A stretch of DNA of 64,000 nt from Bradyrhizobium symbiodeficiens (lineage in GTDB: Bacteria > Pseudomonadota > Alphaproteobacteria > Rhizobiales > Xanthobacteraceae), in contig NZ_CP029427.2 in assembly GCF_002266465.3 (NCBI RefSeq), positions 4,838,501 through 4,902,500 of the forward strand, written 5' to 3'. Shown piece after piece: positions 35,277 through 47,399 of this stretch (within the stretch, counting starts at the first letter, position 1; the number at the start of each line of letters is the position of its first letter). The notes beneath the pieces are model-generated. The model was not told where the DNA came from. It ran no database searches and worked only from the letters and a program-made list of their open reading frames with translations. A program made the translations under genes and the position numbers.

Positions 35277-37958
35277 TTACGCGCCTGCCATCGCTTTTTC
35301 GATCGCCGCCAGCGCCTCGGTTGCCTTGGCTCCATCGGGGCCGCCGGCCTGCGCCATGTCGGGCCGGCCGCCGCCGCCCTTGCCGCCGAGCGCTTCGGAA
35401 GCGATCTTGACCAGGTTCACGGCGTTGAAGCGCGCGGTGAGGTCGGCGGTGACGCCGACCACCACGCCGGCCTTGCCGTCCTCGGTGACGCCGACGATCG
35501 CGACGACGCCGGAGCCGATCTGCTTCTTGCCGTCGTCGGCGAGGCTCTTGAGATCCTTCATCTCGATGCCCTCGACCGCGCGCGCCATCAGCTTGACGTC
35601 GCCGACCTCACGCACGGCCGCGGCTGCACCATTGCTGCCGGCGGACGCACCGCCGCCCATCGCCAGCTTCTTGCGGGCGTCGGAGAGCTCGCGTTCGAGC
35701 TTCTTGCGCTCGTCCATCAGCGCGGTGATGCGCGCGGGGACGTCGTCGATCGAGGTGCGCAGCTCGTTCGCCGCGGTCTTGGCCAGCGCCATGGTCTCGT
35801 TGGCGTGCCTGCGCGCGTAATTGCCGGTCAGCGCCTCGATGCGGCGCACGCCCGAAGCAACCGCGCTCTCGCCGGTGAGCGTGATCAGGCCGATATCGCC
35901 GGTGCGCTTGACATGCGTGCCGCCGCAGAGCTCGACCGACCAGCCGAGCGCGTTGGTGCCGCGCTCGCGCGCGGTCCTGCCCATCGAGACGACGCGAACC
36001 TCGTCGCCATATTTCTCGCCGAACAGCGCGCGCGCCCCGGCTTCGCGGGCCTCGTCAACGCCCATCACGCGCGTCGTGACCTCGTCATTCTCAAGCACCA
36101 CGTCGTTGGCGATGTCCTCGACGCGGGCCAGCTCCGCCGCCGTGATCGGCTTCGGATGCACGAAGTCGAAACGCAGGCGGTCCGGCGCGACCATCGAGCC
36201 GCGCTGGGCGATGTGGTCGCCGAGCACCTGGCGCAGCGCCTCGTGGATGAGATGCGTTGCCGAGTGATGCGCGCGGATCGAGAAGCGCCTGGAATGATCG
36301 ACCTCGAGCTGGAGCGCTGTGCCGAGCTTCAGCTCGCCGCTCTCGACCTTGCCAACGTGAACGAAGAAATCGCCGAGCTTCTTCTGCGTGTCGGTGACGC
36401 GGAACTTGATGCCGCCCTCGCCCGTGAGCACGCCTGTGTCTCCGACCTGGCCGCCCGATTCCGCGTAGAACGGCGTCTGGTTCAGCACGATCGCGCCGGT
36501 CTCGCCGGCCTTGAGGCTCGTGGCTTCCTTGCCGTCCTTCACCAGCGCGGTCACCACGCCTTCGGCGCTCTCGGTCTCGTAGCCCAGGAATTCGGTCGCG
36601 CCCAGCTTTTCGCGCAGCGGAAACCAGATCGCTTCAGAGGCGGCTTCGCCCGAGCCCTTCCAGGACTCGCGCGCCTTGGCCTTCTGGCGCTCCATCGCGT
36701 CGGTGAACGAGGCCTGGTCGACGCTGATGCCGCGCGACTTCAGCGCGTCCTGCGTCAGGTCCAACGGAAAACCATAGGTGTCGTAAAGCGTGAAGGCGAC
36801 GTCGCCGTCGAACATGTCGCCCTTCTTCAAGGACGCGCTCTTCTCGTCGAGGATGGCAAGGCCGCGGGTCAGCGTCTTGCGGAAGCGGGTCTCTTCCAGC
36901 CGCAGCGTTTCCTCGATCAAGTTTTCCGCGCGCATCAAATCGGGATAGGCCTGGCCCATCTCGCGCACCAGCGCCCAGACCAGGCGATGCATCAGCGGCT
37001 CCTTCGCACCCAGCAGCTGCGCATGGCGCATCGCTCGGCGCATGATCCGGCGCAGCACGTAACCGCGGCCCTCGTTCGAGGGCAGCACGCCGTCCGCGAC
37101 CAGGAAGGCCGAGGAACGCAGATGGTCGGCGATGACGCGGAACGAGGCGACGGTCTGCTCGTTCGGCCCGTGGCCTAGCGCCGACGATGTCGCGTCGATC
37201 AAATGACGGAACAGATCGGTCTCGAACACGCTGTCGACGCCCTGCATGATGCTGGCCATGCGCTCCAGCCCCATGCCGGTGTCGATCGAGGGACGCGGCA
37301 GATCCACGCGCTCCTCCTTCGTCACCTGCTCGTATTGCATGAACACGAGATTCCAGAATTCGAGAAAGCGGTCGCCGTCCTCTTCCGTTGAGCCTGGCGG
37401 GCCGCCCCAGATGTGATCGCCGCGGTCGATGAAGATCTCCGAGCACGGGCCGCACGGACCGGTGTCGCCCATCGCCCAGAAATTGTCCGAGGTCGGGATG
37501 CGGATGATGCGATCCTCGGAGAAGCCGGCGATCTTCTTCCAGAGGCCGGCCGCCTCGTCGTCGGTGTGATAGACGGTGACGAGCAGCTTGTCCTTCTTCA
37601 GCCCGTATTCCTTGGTGATCAGCTTCCAGGCCAGCTCGATCGCGCGCTCCTTGAAATAGTCGCCGAACGAGAAGTTGCCGAGCATCTCGAAGAAGGTGAG
37701 ATGGCGCGCGGTGTAGCCGACATTGTCGAGGTCGTTGTGCTTGCCGCCGGCGCGAACGCATTTCTGCGACGTGGTGGCGCGCTGATAGGGCCGCTTCTCG
37801 ACGCCGGTGAAGACGTTCTTGAACTGCACCATGCCGGCATTGGTGAACATCAATGTCGGGTCGTTGCGCGGCACCAATGGCGAGGACGACACGATCTCGT
37901 GGCCGTTCTCGGCAAAGAAGTTCAGAAAGGTCGACCTGATCTCGTTGACGCCGCTCAT
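35277..37958 (-). CDS. alaS: Alanine-tRNA ligase
   Basis: The 893-aa enzyme charges tRNA-Ala and edits misacylated Ser and Gly. Synthetase motifs are in GNFSFGDYFKERAIELAW and the catalytic core (residues 1-250). The editing domain zinc ligands are in HHSATHLIHEAL and CGGTHVKRTGDIG. The C-terminal DHHA1-like domain ends with GGGGRPDMAQAGGPDG. ATG at 37958 gives MSGVNEIRSTFLNFFAENG; an ATG two codons earlier is possible. A long opposite-strand frame (34131-37178) covering it is a shadow. The riboswitch for gcvT lies upstream on the other strand. Confidence 0.97.
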   Translation of the reverse strand: MSGVNEIRSTFLNFFAENGHEIVSSSPLVPRNDPTLMFTNAGMVQFKNVFTGVEKRPYQRATTSQKCVRAGGKHNDLDNVGYTARHLTFFEMLGNFSFGDYFKERAIELAWKLITKEYGLKKDKLLVTVYHTDDEAAGLWKKIAGFSEDRIIRIPTSDNFWAMGDTGPCGPCSEIFIDRGDHIWGGPPGSTEEDGDRFLEFWNLVFMQYEQVTKEERVDLPRPSIDTGMGLERMASIMQGVDSVFETDLFRHLIDATSSALGHGPNEQTVASFRVIADHLRSSAFLVADGVLPSNEGRGYVLRRIMRRAMRHAQLLGAKEPLMHRLVWALVREMGQAYPDLMRAENLIEETLRLEETRFRKTLTRGLAILDEKSASLKKGDMFDGDVAFTLYDTYGFPLDLTQDALKSRGISVDQASFTDAMERQKAKARESWKGSGEAASEAIWFPLREKLGATEFLGYETESAEGVVTALVKDGKEATSLKAGETGAIVLNQTPFYAESGGQVGDTGVLTGEGGIKFRVTDTQKKLGDFFVHVGKVESGELKLGTALQLEVDHSRRFSIRAHHSATHLIHEALRQVLGDHIAQRGSMVAPDRLRFDFVHPKPITAAELARVEDIANDVVLENDEVTTRVMGVDEAREAGARALFGEKYGDEVRVVSMGRTARERGTNALGWSVELCGGTHVKRTGDIGLITLTGESAVASGVRRIEALTGNYARRHANETMALAKTAANELRTSIDDVPARITALMDERKKLERELSDARKKLAMGGGASAGSNGAAAAVREVGDVKLMARAVEGIEMKDLKSLADDGKKQIGSGVVAIVGVTEDGKAGVVVGVTADLTARFNAVNLVKIASEALGGKGGGGRPDMAQAGGPDGAKATEALAAIEKAMAGA

Positions 37959-38185
37959 GTTCATCCAATCGGGTGTGCCTGGACCCGCTTCTCGCCATCC
38001 AAACCGTAACGTTGAGGCTGATATCTGCGGGCCAAAGCGCTTTTAGACAAGGCCAGCTGCGCTGTCCAGAAACTGTGCAAGGAGATCAGAGGGTTGCCGC
38101 AGGCGCTCAATCCCGTTGGATAGGACGCGCGGACGCGTTGACAGGCTTGGCCCCGCTGTGGTCTTTACCCATCTGTATCGTACGG

Positions 38186-38378
38186 CCACGTCGGGAGAGA
38201 CCGGCTTTAGGCAGCCGGCGCCGAAGGAGCAACCGCCCCGGAAACTCTCAGGCAAAAGGACCGCGTGGCTTTGACAGCATCTGGAAAGAGGCGCCGACGG
38301 GCAAATACCTTTTAAGGAAGGTTTGCCCGGATGGCTCCCGCCGACGGGATAATACTCTCAGGCACAGCGACAGATGGG
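38186..38378 (+). promoter_or_regulatory. Tandem glycine riboswitch upstream of gcvT
   Basis: Two consecutive aptamer-like units are visible. The first (about 38186-38272) has CGGGAGAGACCGGC, GGCGCCGAAGGAGCAA and ACTCTCAGGCAAAAGGACCG. The second (about 38279-38378) has GGAAAGAGGCGCC, CGCCGACGGGATAATACTCTCAGGCACAG. These are the conserved cores of the gcvT element, and the two units are arranged in tandem 57 nt before gcvT, so cooperative glycine binding probably controls the gcvTHP operon. The expression platform lies between 38379 and 38434; I cannot decide between terminator and ribosome-site masking. Confidence 0.93.
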
Positions 38379-38434
38379 GCTTCGACTGGTGTCCTCAGGG
38401 AATCCTCCCGGGGGAACCGCCGAGGGCCCCTGTG

Positions 38435-39583
38435 ATGCTAGCGCGCGACGACCAAGATTCCTTGAAACGTACGCCCCTTCATGGGCTTCATGTCTCCCTG
38501 GGCGGCAAGATGGTGCCGTTCGCGGGCTATGACATGCCCGTGCAGTACCCCGCGGGCGTGCTGAAGGAGCACCTCCATACCCGGGCCTCCGCCGGCCTGT
38601 TCGACGTCTCCCATATGGGCCAGATCGCGCTCCGGCCGAAATCCGGCAGGGTCGAGGACGCCGCCCGCGCGCTGGAACGGCTGGTGCCGCAGGATATCGT
38701 CGCGATCGCGCCGGGGCGGCAGCGCTACGCCCAGTTCACCAATGAAGACGGCGGAATTCTCGACGATCTCATGGTCGCCAATTTCGGCGATCACCTCTTT
38801 CTGGTCGTCAACGCCGCTTGCAAGGAAGCGGACGAGGCCCATCTGCGCGCGAATCTCTCCAGCGACTGCGTCATCGAGCCGCTCGCAGATCGCGCGCTGA
38901 TCGCGCTACAGGGGCCGAAGGCCGAGGCCGCGCTGGCGAAATTGTGTGCAGAGGCGCCCGCCATGAAGTTCATGGATTCCGGCCCGCGCAAGGTTGCCGG
39001 CATCGACTGCTTCGTCTCGCGCTCCGGCTATACCGGCGAGGACGGTTTTGAAATCTCGGTTCCGGCGGCCGATGCCGAGCGTCTCGCCAAAACGCTGCTG
39101 GACAATCCGGACGTGCTGCCGATCGGCCTGGGCGCCCGTGACAGCCTGCGGCTGGAGGCTGGGCTCTGCCTCTACGGCCACGACATCGACACCGCGACCA
39201 CGCCGGTCGAGGCCGCGCTGGAATGGTCGGTGCAGAAGTCCCGCCGCAGCGGCGGCGCGCGCGCCGGCGGCTTTCCCGGTGCCGAAAAAATCCTCGCTCA
39301 TTTCGATCACGGCGCGGCCCGCCGCCGTGTCGGCCTGCTCGCCCAGGGACGCGCGCCGGTCCGCGAGGGCGCGCTGCTGTTCGCCGACGGCGCGGGCGGC
39401 GAGCCGATCGGACAAGTCACCTCGGGCGGTTTCGGCCCGAGCCTGAATGCGCCGGTCGCGATGGGTTATGTGCCCACGAGCCAAAGCGCGCTCGGCACAA
39501 ACCTGTTCGCCGAAGTGCGCGGCCAGCGCTTGGCCGTGCAGGTCGCGGCCATGCCTTTCGTCAAGAACACCTACAAACGCTGA
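38435..39583 (+). CDS. gcvT: Aminomethyltransferase (glycine cleavage system T protein)
   Basis: The 382-aa T protein releases ammonia from the aminomethyl group carried by the H protein and transfers the methylene unit to tetrahydrofolate. Visible motifs are GLHVSLGGKMVPFAGYDMPVQY, DVSHMGQI, RSGYTGEDGFEIS and GLGARDSLRLEAGLCLYGHD. The ATG at 38435 (GTG at 38432 is adjacent) follows GAGG; the frame upstream through the riboswitch is not coding. It leads a gcvT-gcvH-gcvP operon. Confidence 0.95.
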   Translation: MLARDDQDSLKRTPLHGLHVSLGGKMVPFAGYDMPVQYPAGVLKEHLHTRASAGLFDVSHMGQIALRPKSGRVEDAARALERLVPQDIVAIAPGRQRYAQFTNEDGGILDDLMVANFGDHLFLVVNAACKEADEAHLRANLSSDCVIEPLADRALIALQGPKAEAALAKLCAEAPAMKFMDSGPRKVAGIDCFVSRSGYTGEDGFEISVPAADAERLAKTLLDNPDVLPIGLGARDSLRLEAGLCLYGHDIDTATTPVEAALEWSVQKSRRSGGARAGGFPGAEKILAHFDHGAARRRVGLLAQGRAPVREGALLFADGAGGEPIGQVTSGGFGPSLNAPVAMGYVPTSQSALGTNLFAEVRGQRLAVQVAAMPFVKNTYKR

Positions 39584-39592
39584 GGATCGACA

Positions 39593-39961
39593 ATGACCAC
39601 CACGCTGTACACCTCCGACCATGAATGGCTCGCTATCGACGGTGACGTCGCCACCGTCGGGATCACCGACTACGCGCAGTCGCAGCTCGGCGACGTCGTG
39701 TTCGTCGAATTGCCCAAGGTCGGCCGCACCCTGAAGAAGGCGGAAGCCGCCGCCGTCGTCGAATCGGTCAAGGCCGCCTCCGACGTCTACGCGCCTGTAA
39801 CCGGCGAAGTGCTCGAAACCAATGCCGAGCTCGTGGCCGAGCCGGCGCTGGTGAACTCGGACGCGCAAGGCAAGGCCTGGTTCTTCAAGATCAAGATGGC
39901 CGACAGGAGCGAGCTCGGCGGCCTCATGGATGAAGCCGCGTACAAGACGCATACGGCTTAA
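39593..39961 (+). CDS. gcvH: Glycine cleavage system H protein
   Basis: The 122-aa H protein shuttles the aminomethyl group on lipoyllysine. The lipoylation lysine lies in AVVESVKAASDVYAPVTGE. The segment YTSDHEWLAIDGDVATVGITDYAQ and the C-terminal DEAAYKTH are typical. It lies 9 nt after gcvT and 17 nt before gcvP. Confidence 0.97.
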   Translation: MTTTLYTSDHEWLAIDGDVATVGITDYAQSQLGDVVFVELPKVGRTLKKAEAAAVVESVKAASDVYAPVTGEVLETNAELVAEPALVNSDAQGKAWFFKIKMADRSELGGLMDEAAYKTHTA

Positions 39962-39978
39962 GGACGATGGAGCAAGCG

Positions 39979-42846
<2,868 letters not shown>

Positions 42847-42854
42847 GACGCGAC

Positions 42855-42945
42855 GTAGGATGGGTAGAGCGCAGCGAAACCCATCACTGCGTTCCCTTCC
42901 GGCGACAGAAAAGCGGCGGATTTCGCTGCGCTCTACCCATCCTAC
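42855..42945. repeat. Perfect 25-bp inverted repeat after gcvP
   Basis: Left arm 42855-42879 and right arm 42921-42945 are perfect reverse complements, separated by 41 nt. The core is TAGAGCGCAGCGAAA. It occupies the gap between gcvP and a converging gene and would form a very stable hairpin, consistent with a dispersed palindrome serving as a transcription stop for both strands. Confidence 0.85.
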
Positions 42946-42948
42946 AAT

Positions 42949-43344
42949 CTAGCCGTCAGGCCAACGCATCAGGCATCCCGACCGGGTCACAAGGCTCTGG
43001 CAATGGGTACTCGCGACCGTGAGTGCCCAGGCTTGGGATTTATCGATCTTGCCCTGGAGATCAGCTAGCGCCTGCGCCTGCCAGTGCGCTCTTTCGCGTC
43101 CCAGCGGCAAGGATTCGGTCTCCGAGGCAATTCCGACAAAAGGCAAAATATCGGGATCGTCTTCAAGGCGGGCCTTGAAGCTGCTCCTCGCAATTGCCCT
43201 GGCACCTTCCACCGGAGACACGCTTCCGGAAAGTATTCCTTTCGCCGTCCCAATAATGATTTGGCGAGCAGCAATGACCTCGGATTGATTCCAACTCACG
43301 GCGATCCCAGTCTCACCAACTGATCCGGATATATCTTGTATCAC
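42949..43344 (-). CDS. Hypothetical soluble protein
   Basis: The product is up to 131 aa (GTG start at 43344, or GTG at 43299). The segment IIIGTAKGILSGSVSPVEGARAIARSSFKARLEDDPDILPFVGIASETESLPLG looks like a conserved alpha-helical domain, although I do not recognise a named family. No signal peptide or membrane segment is visible. The 43344 start immediately follows the recA terminator tail, so the shorter start may be the real one. It converges on gcvP and lies downstream of recA on the same strand. Confidence 0.6.
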   Translation of the reverse strand: MIQDISGSVGETGIAVSWNQSEVIAARQIIIGTAKGILSGSVSPVEGARAIARSSFKARLEDDPDILPFVGIASETESLPLGRERAHWQAQALADLQGKIDKSQAWALTVASTHCQSLVTRSGCLMRWPDG

Positions 43345-43396
43345 AAAAACGAAACGGGCGCCGACGACGTCGGCAACTCAACGTCCTCAGCGCCCG
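43343..43396 (-). terminator. Rho-independent terminator of recA
   Basis: On the minus strand CGGGCGC and GCGCCCG pair across a 28-nt interval (arms 43390-43396 and 43355-43361) followed by TTTCGTTTTTG. It lies 30 nt after the recA stop. The loop is long and contains a second possible stem, so the exact structure is uncertain. Confidence 0.65.
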
Positions 43397-43426
43397 CTCC
43401 TCGCGAAAAACTCTACGATTTAGAAC

Positions 43427-44515
<1,089 letters not shown>

Positions 44516-44608
44516 TGGGTCGTGCTCCTTATGGCGAGGATTCGCTAGAGGGACAAACGATTGGCGAGGCGGCTCGTCGATAGAGGCAATGTACCCTATC
44601 TGTTCTAT

Positions 44609-44623
44609 GTTCGCAATATGTTC
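44609..44623. promoter_or_regulatory. Alphaproteobacterial LexA (SOS) box of recA
   Basis: The direct repeat GTTC-GCAATAT-GTTC, with seven spacer bases, is the alphaproteobacterial LexA operator consensus GTTC-N7-GTTC. It lies in the gap upstream of recA, so recA is likely SOS-inducible. An extra GTTC at 44602-44605 overlaps the region. Confidence 0.85.
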
Positions 44624-44718
44624 TTTTACGGATTCAAACGCTGGCCTGTTTGTGAGTGGCCTGTTTTGCATAGCGGAATTCCTCGCTTGCTGCAGGCATA
44701 GCGCGTACTGTGGTTCCA

Positions 44719-44749
44719 TCACCGCCCCACCATCGGCATCTATCGGTGA
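44719..44749 (+). promoter_or_regulatory. Leader hairpin shared by two paralogous small genes (copy 1)
   Basis: A 31-nt segment runs from TCACCG to CGGTGA and forms a 6-bp stem. An equally long segment with the same ends lies at 46518-46548, 50 nt before the paralogous gene. The copy here ends 40 nt before the ATG at 44790. The leader between hairpin and start also resembles that of the second copy (GCGCTCC and CACGGA elements), so the transcript leader is conserved. Confidence 0.6.
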
Positions 44750-44789
44750 CTGAGAGTATCGCGCTCCCGCCTCCTACACGGAGAGCATC

Positions 44790-44990
44790 ATGACGCGCAC
44801 CAAATCCCACCGGCCTGAGCTTTCGCTAGTTGATCGGCTTGTACTCGAGGCCAACCGACTGAAAGACGAGGCGCACAAGCTTCCCCACGGCCCCCTTCGG
44901 GATGCCATGATCCGGAAAGCGCGCCAGACTGAAACAGCCATACAGGTCGACCAGTGGCTTTCATCACCGGGTCTGCGAGCTCCGAGGTGA
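44790..44990 (+). CDS. Small protein, paralog of the gene at 46599
   Basis: The 66-aa protein is basic and helical, with the core LDRLVLEANRLKDEAHKLP-type pattern followed by GPLRDAMIRKARQTETAIQVDQWL and SSPGLR. The gene at 46599 encodes a same-length paralog with a matching D-R-L, KLP-G-P-x-R-D-A, K-A-R-Q and S-P-G-L pattern. No transmembrane segment or signal is present. CGGAGAG lies just before the ATG. It diverges from recA, and its leader hairpin is conserved. Function unknown; a small DNA- or RNA-associated protein is possible but not shown. Confidence 0.65.
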   Translation: MTRTKSHRPELSLVDRLVLEANRLKDEAHKLPHGPLRDAMIRKARQTETAIQVDQWLSSPGLRAPR

Positions 44991-45004
44991 GCAAACAGTA
45001 AAGG

Positions 45005-45175
45005 CTATTTCGGGAGTGGCCGAATTTGAGGTGGCGCCTGCGCAAGAAGCCGACGACTTGCGTTGATATGCTCCCGCGTCTGATCGACAACGGACCTAAG
45101 TAGCTCCGTTTTCCGCCTAGTCTTGTCCAAGGCTTCTCTCGCCTCTTCGCGGGCGCGGCGCTGGCTGCTGATCAT
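45005..45175 (-). CDS. Possible 56-aa coiled-coil protein
   Basis: The 56-aa product is a single predicted amphipathic helix rich in R, E, K and Q: QRRAREEAREALDKTRRKTE and the following LLRSVVDQTREHINASRRLLAQ. Heptad-like spacing of leucines suggests a coiled coil. ATG at 45175 is used; a GTG at 45187 is possible. No clear ribosome site is present. It converges on the 44790 gene, with 14 nt between the two stops. Coding is plausible from the composition but not proven. Confidence 0.4.
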   Translation of the reverse strand: MISSQRRAREEAREALDKTRRKTELLRSVVDQTREHINASRRLLAQAPPQIRPLPK

Positions 45176-46517
45176 TGCGATTCTCACAACTGCCAGAACA
45201 TCGCCAAATTTCCTAGCTGTCGCCCTAACCTACGATAAGGGCCGCGTCTGTGGGCGGCCTCTTGCAGATCTGCCTCTCACGGGCTCTTCGCTGCCAAGCT
45301 CCGGGGGCGTTAGCAATCAATAGGCCGATCCGGCACCAGTCACCCGGCAAGTCGATCGCGGAGTGACTGGCCTGCCTTGAAATCCTGTGTGGCCCCTGAA
45401 CCTAATCCAGCCTCGCCCTGACCAATCTCCACTGGAGGATTGCAATTTCCAGTTCCAGCGTAGCGCCACTGAGCATTATTAGCTTGGTGGCGTCCTCGTT
45501 TGGTGGCTCAGTTTGGAAATCGAGTGGCCTATTTCGGCCTGTACCCGGAATTCTGGTGCTGGCCTGTTTCCGACCTCAGTCGCCTGGTTTGAAAATCGCA
45601 GTGGTCCAAGCTTGGCGATCCGGGTTCCACCGTTACGACCGCGGCGCAGTAGCCGCTTGGGCGGCCTCGTGCTCTGTCGCCAACGCCGAGCCGCCGAATA
45701 ATACGCCGCAAGCTCTCTGGCTTGCATGAAGAAGTATGGTTTTACTTATGCCGAATGGCGCGCCTACACGGTGCCGGCGTCGAGGGCCGTTCCATATCGC
45801 AACTGTCGCGACGGGAAAGGCAAACCTCCACAAAGGCCGCCTCAGTGGGCGGCCTCTTTCATTGCCCCTTCACTTTCCAGCCGCCCCGCCCATCCGGCTC
45901 CATGCCCGTCATCGGTGGGATCGTTGGTTGGCACCTAAGCGCCGAGTGTCCTAATTCCCCTCCGCGAATGTGGAATCAAGAAAGGGTCGCATTCGCGCGA
46001 CCCCTTGCCGGAAAATTTATTCGGAATGAAATAGCAGCCCCGGCAAGAGCAATCCTGACTCTATCCACAAGGTTGAGGAATCCGGAATAACACGGTGTTC
46101 CTTTACCGGAACCTAGTGTCCTGATTTCCCGAAATGAGTGTCCTACTTAGGACAGATTCACGCGCCGACCGAATTTGCGCGAGCATGCATCGAGGACCAG
46201 CGCGAACTCCTCAGGAAGCTCCGTCGCAAGATGAATTGAGGCCGCGCCAGCCGGCGGCCTCTTTCATTCAGACGCGTGTGGCGGCGGCCAGGATGAGCTC
46301 GGATCCAGGATCCCGGCGGTGTCCCGTGCGACCGGATTCCTACGGGGCGCCAAGCTCCGGAATCGACTCGCCAATTCTGTCACCAGATGCGCCGGCGTGT
46401 GAATGATCATCCCTTTTGAGGCGCCTGCCTCCGTTGATGGACTGTCCGCGGCTGACCGGTTCCTGTTGTGCGCACAAGTGCACAGACACCGATCCGTCGA
46501 TTGTCCCAAATGAGCCA
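45176..46517. other. Gene-poor stretch with three similar terminator-like hairpins
   Basis: About 1.35 kb without a convincing gene. Open frames here look like shadows. Three short hairpins share the pattern AGGCCGC..GCGGCCTCTT: 45238-45263, 45834-45862 (perfect 8-bp stem AGGCCGCC/GGCGGCCT with CTTTCATT) and 46240-46267. They resemble rho-independent terminators of short transcripts or copies of a dispersed element. GTGTCCT-type short repeats occur at 45946 and 46119. I see no RNA gene that I can name. Confidence 0.5.
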
Positions 46518-46548
46518 TCACCGCCCGAAGCGTGGCGACTATCGGTGA
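46518..46548 (+). promoter_or_regulatory. Leader hairpin shared by two paralogous small genes (copy 2)
   Basis: This 31-nt segment has the same ends as the 44719 copy: TCACCG at the left and TATCGGTGA at the right, forming a 6-bp stem. It precedes the ATG at 46599 by 50 nt, and the intervening leader contains GCGCTCCGGCC and CACGGA like the first copy. Confidence 0.6.
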
Positions 46549-46598
46549 TGAGAACGCCGATTGCGCTCCGGCCTTCCTCGCACGGAAAGGAGCATGCC

Positions 46599-46799
46599 AT
46601 GTTCAAGCGGCGACGTTACAAGCAGCAGCTGACCCTTCAAGACCGGCTTTCCGCATGGGTGAAGCAGGTCCAGCAACAGGCTTCGAAGCTTCCGCCCGGG
46701 CCCGAGCGGGATGCCCTGCTCAAGAAGGCCCGCCAGGCCGACGTCGCCAATCACCTGCAAGACTGGGCCAAATCCCCCGGACTGCAACCGCCGAAATAG
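46599..46799 (+). CDS. Small protein, paralog of the gene at 44790
   Basis: The 66-aa protein starts MFKRRRYKQQLTLQDRLSAW and ends AKSPGLQPPK; the core is KQVQQQASKLPPGPERDALLKKARQADVANHLQDW in two pieces with the same spacing as the 44790 paralog. GGAAAGGAGC lies just before ATG 46599. No signal, membrane segment or known domain was recognised. Its conserved leader and paralogy suggest a functional two-member family in this genome. Confidence 0.65.
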   Translation: MFKRRRYKQQLTLQDRLSAWVKQVQQQASKLPPGPERDALLKKARQADVANHLQDWAKSPGLQPPK

Positions 46800-46953
46800 C
46801 AAGGCTGCGGCAACGTCGTTTCCCGACCGAAGCTGACGCGCATCAAAGACGCATGGCCCGGCCGCCGTCAGAATTCCGTAATCCTGCGGCACCGAACCTT
46901 TTCGCGGTGCTGGGCCTTCTCCAGGATGAGACCGCAACTCCGGGGACTCGATC

Positions 46954-47121
46954 ATGACGGAAAACACGCACCGCGATACGACCAGGCGCAATCCCCTGCT
47001 GGAGGCGGCGCATCGGGAGATGATGAAGTTCGAGCGCCAGGAAAACGAGTTCCGCAAGAAGGACCGCGAAGAGCGCGCCGCCGAGCTCCAGCTTCCCCTG
47101 AACGACATCAAGATCCACTAG
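46954..47121 (+). CDS. Small basic helical protein (55 aa)
   Basis: A 55-aa frame, MTENTHRDTTRRNPLLEAAH then REMMKFERQENEFRKKDREERA, is rich in charged residues and probably forms a long helix. ATG at 46954 is preceded by GGGGA. Its TAG stop lies inside the left arm of the following palindrome (47118-47223). No family recognised. It is missed by longer-ORF cut-offs but has coding-like composition. Confidence 0.55.
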   Translation: MTENTHRDTTRRNPLLEAAHREMMKFERQENEFRKKDREERAAELQLPLNDIKIH

Positions 47122-47223
47122 AGCATTTTCGGTTTGATTGAATCAGAACCGAAGCTCCAGATTCTCGTTTTGACGCGTTTCCTTCACGCGAACCGGTGTC
47201 CGCTTCGCTCGAAAACGCTCTAG
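47118..47223. repeat. Palindromic element CTAGAGC(A/G)TTTTCG type
   Basis: Left arm CTAGAGCATTTTCG (47118-47131) and right arm CGAAAACGCTCTAG (47210-47223) are reverse complements at 13 of 14 positions. Short GCTC..GCG stretches lie between. Elements starting AGAGCGTTTTCG are abundant intergenic repeats in Bradyrhizobium. The left arm supplies the stop codon of the upstream 55-aa gene. Region 47224-47399 shows no gene. Confidence 0.7.
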
Positions 47224-47399
47224 CGCTTGCCAGAGTTGCTTTAGCGGCACTTCAGCACCACGATTAAGACACTGAGACAACAACGAAATTTCCATGCCGC
47301 CTACTGTGCATGGGGTTGTTTTTCAGTTTTTTAGTTTTGACAATGCGGCATGCTCCGCGCCCCATCATCGCAGGGCACGGCTGGCCGCCCCCGCGCCAC

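Noticed and set aside
34131..37178. A 1015-aa plus-strand open frame over the K+ channel and alaS
   Set aside because: It is antisense to alaS and the channel, both of which have diagnostic motifs. The composition (Arg, Ala, His, Gly rich) is that of a GC-rich shadow frame.
45726..45938. A 70-aa frame in the gene-poor region that reads through the 45834 hairpin
   Set aside because: It spans a terminator-like stem and its C-terminal half is low-complexity Pro/Ser; overlapping frames of similar length occur, so coding is not supported.
46166..46240. A short basic frame ending in a stop next to the 46240 hairpin
   Set aside because: Only about 21 residues, Arg-rich, with a weak TTG start; insufficient evidence for a gene.
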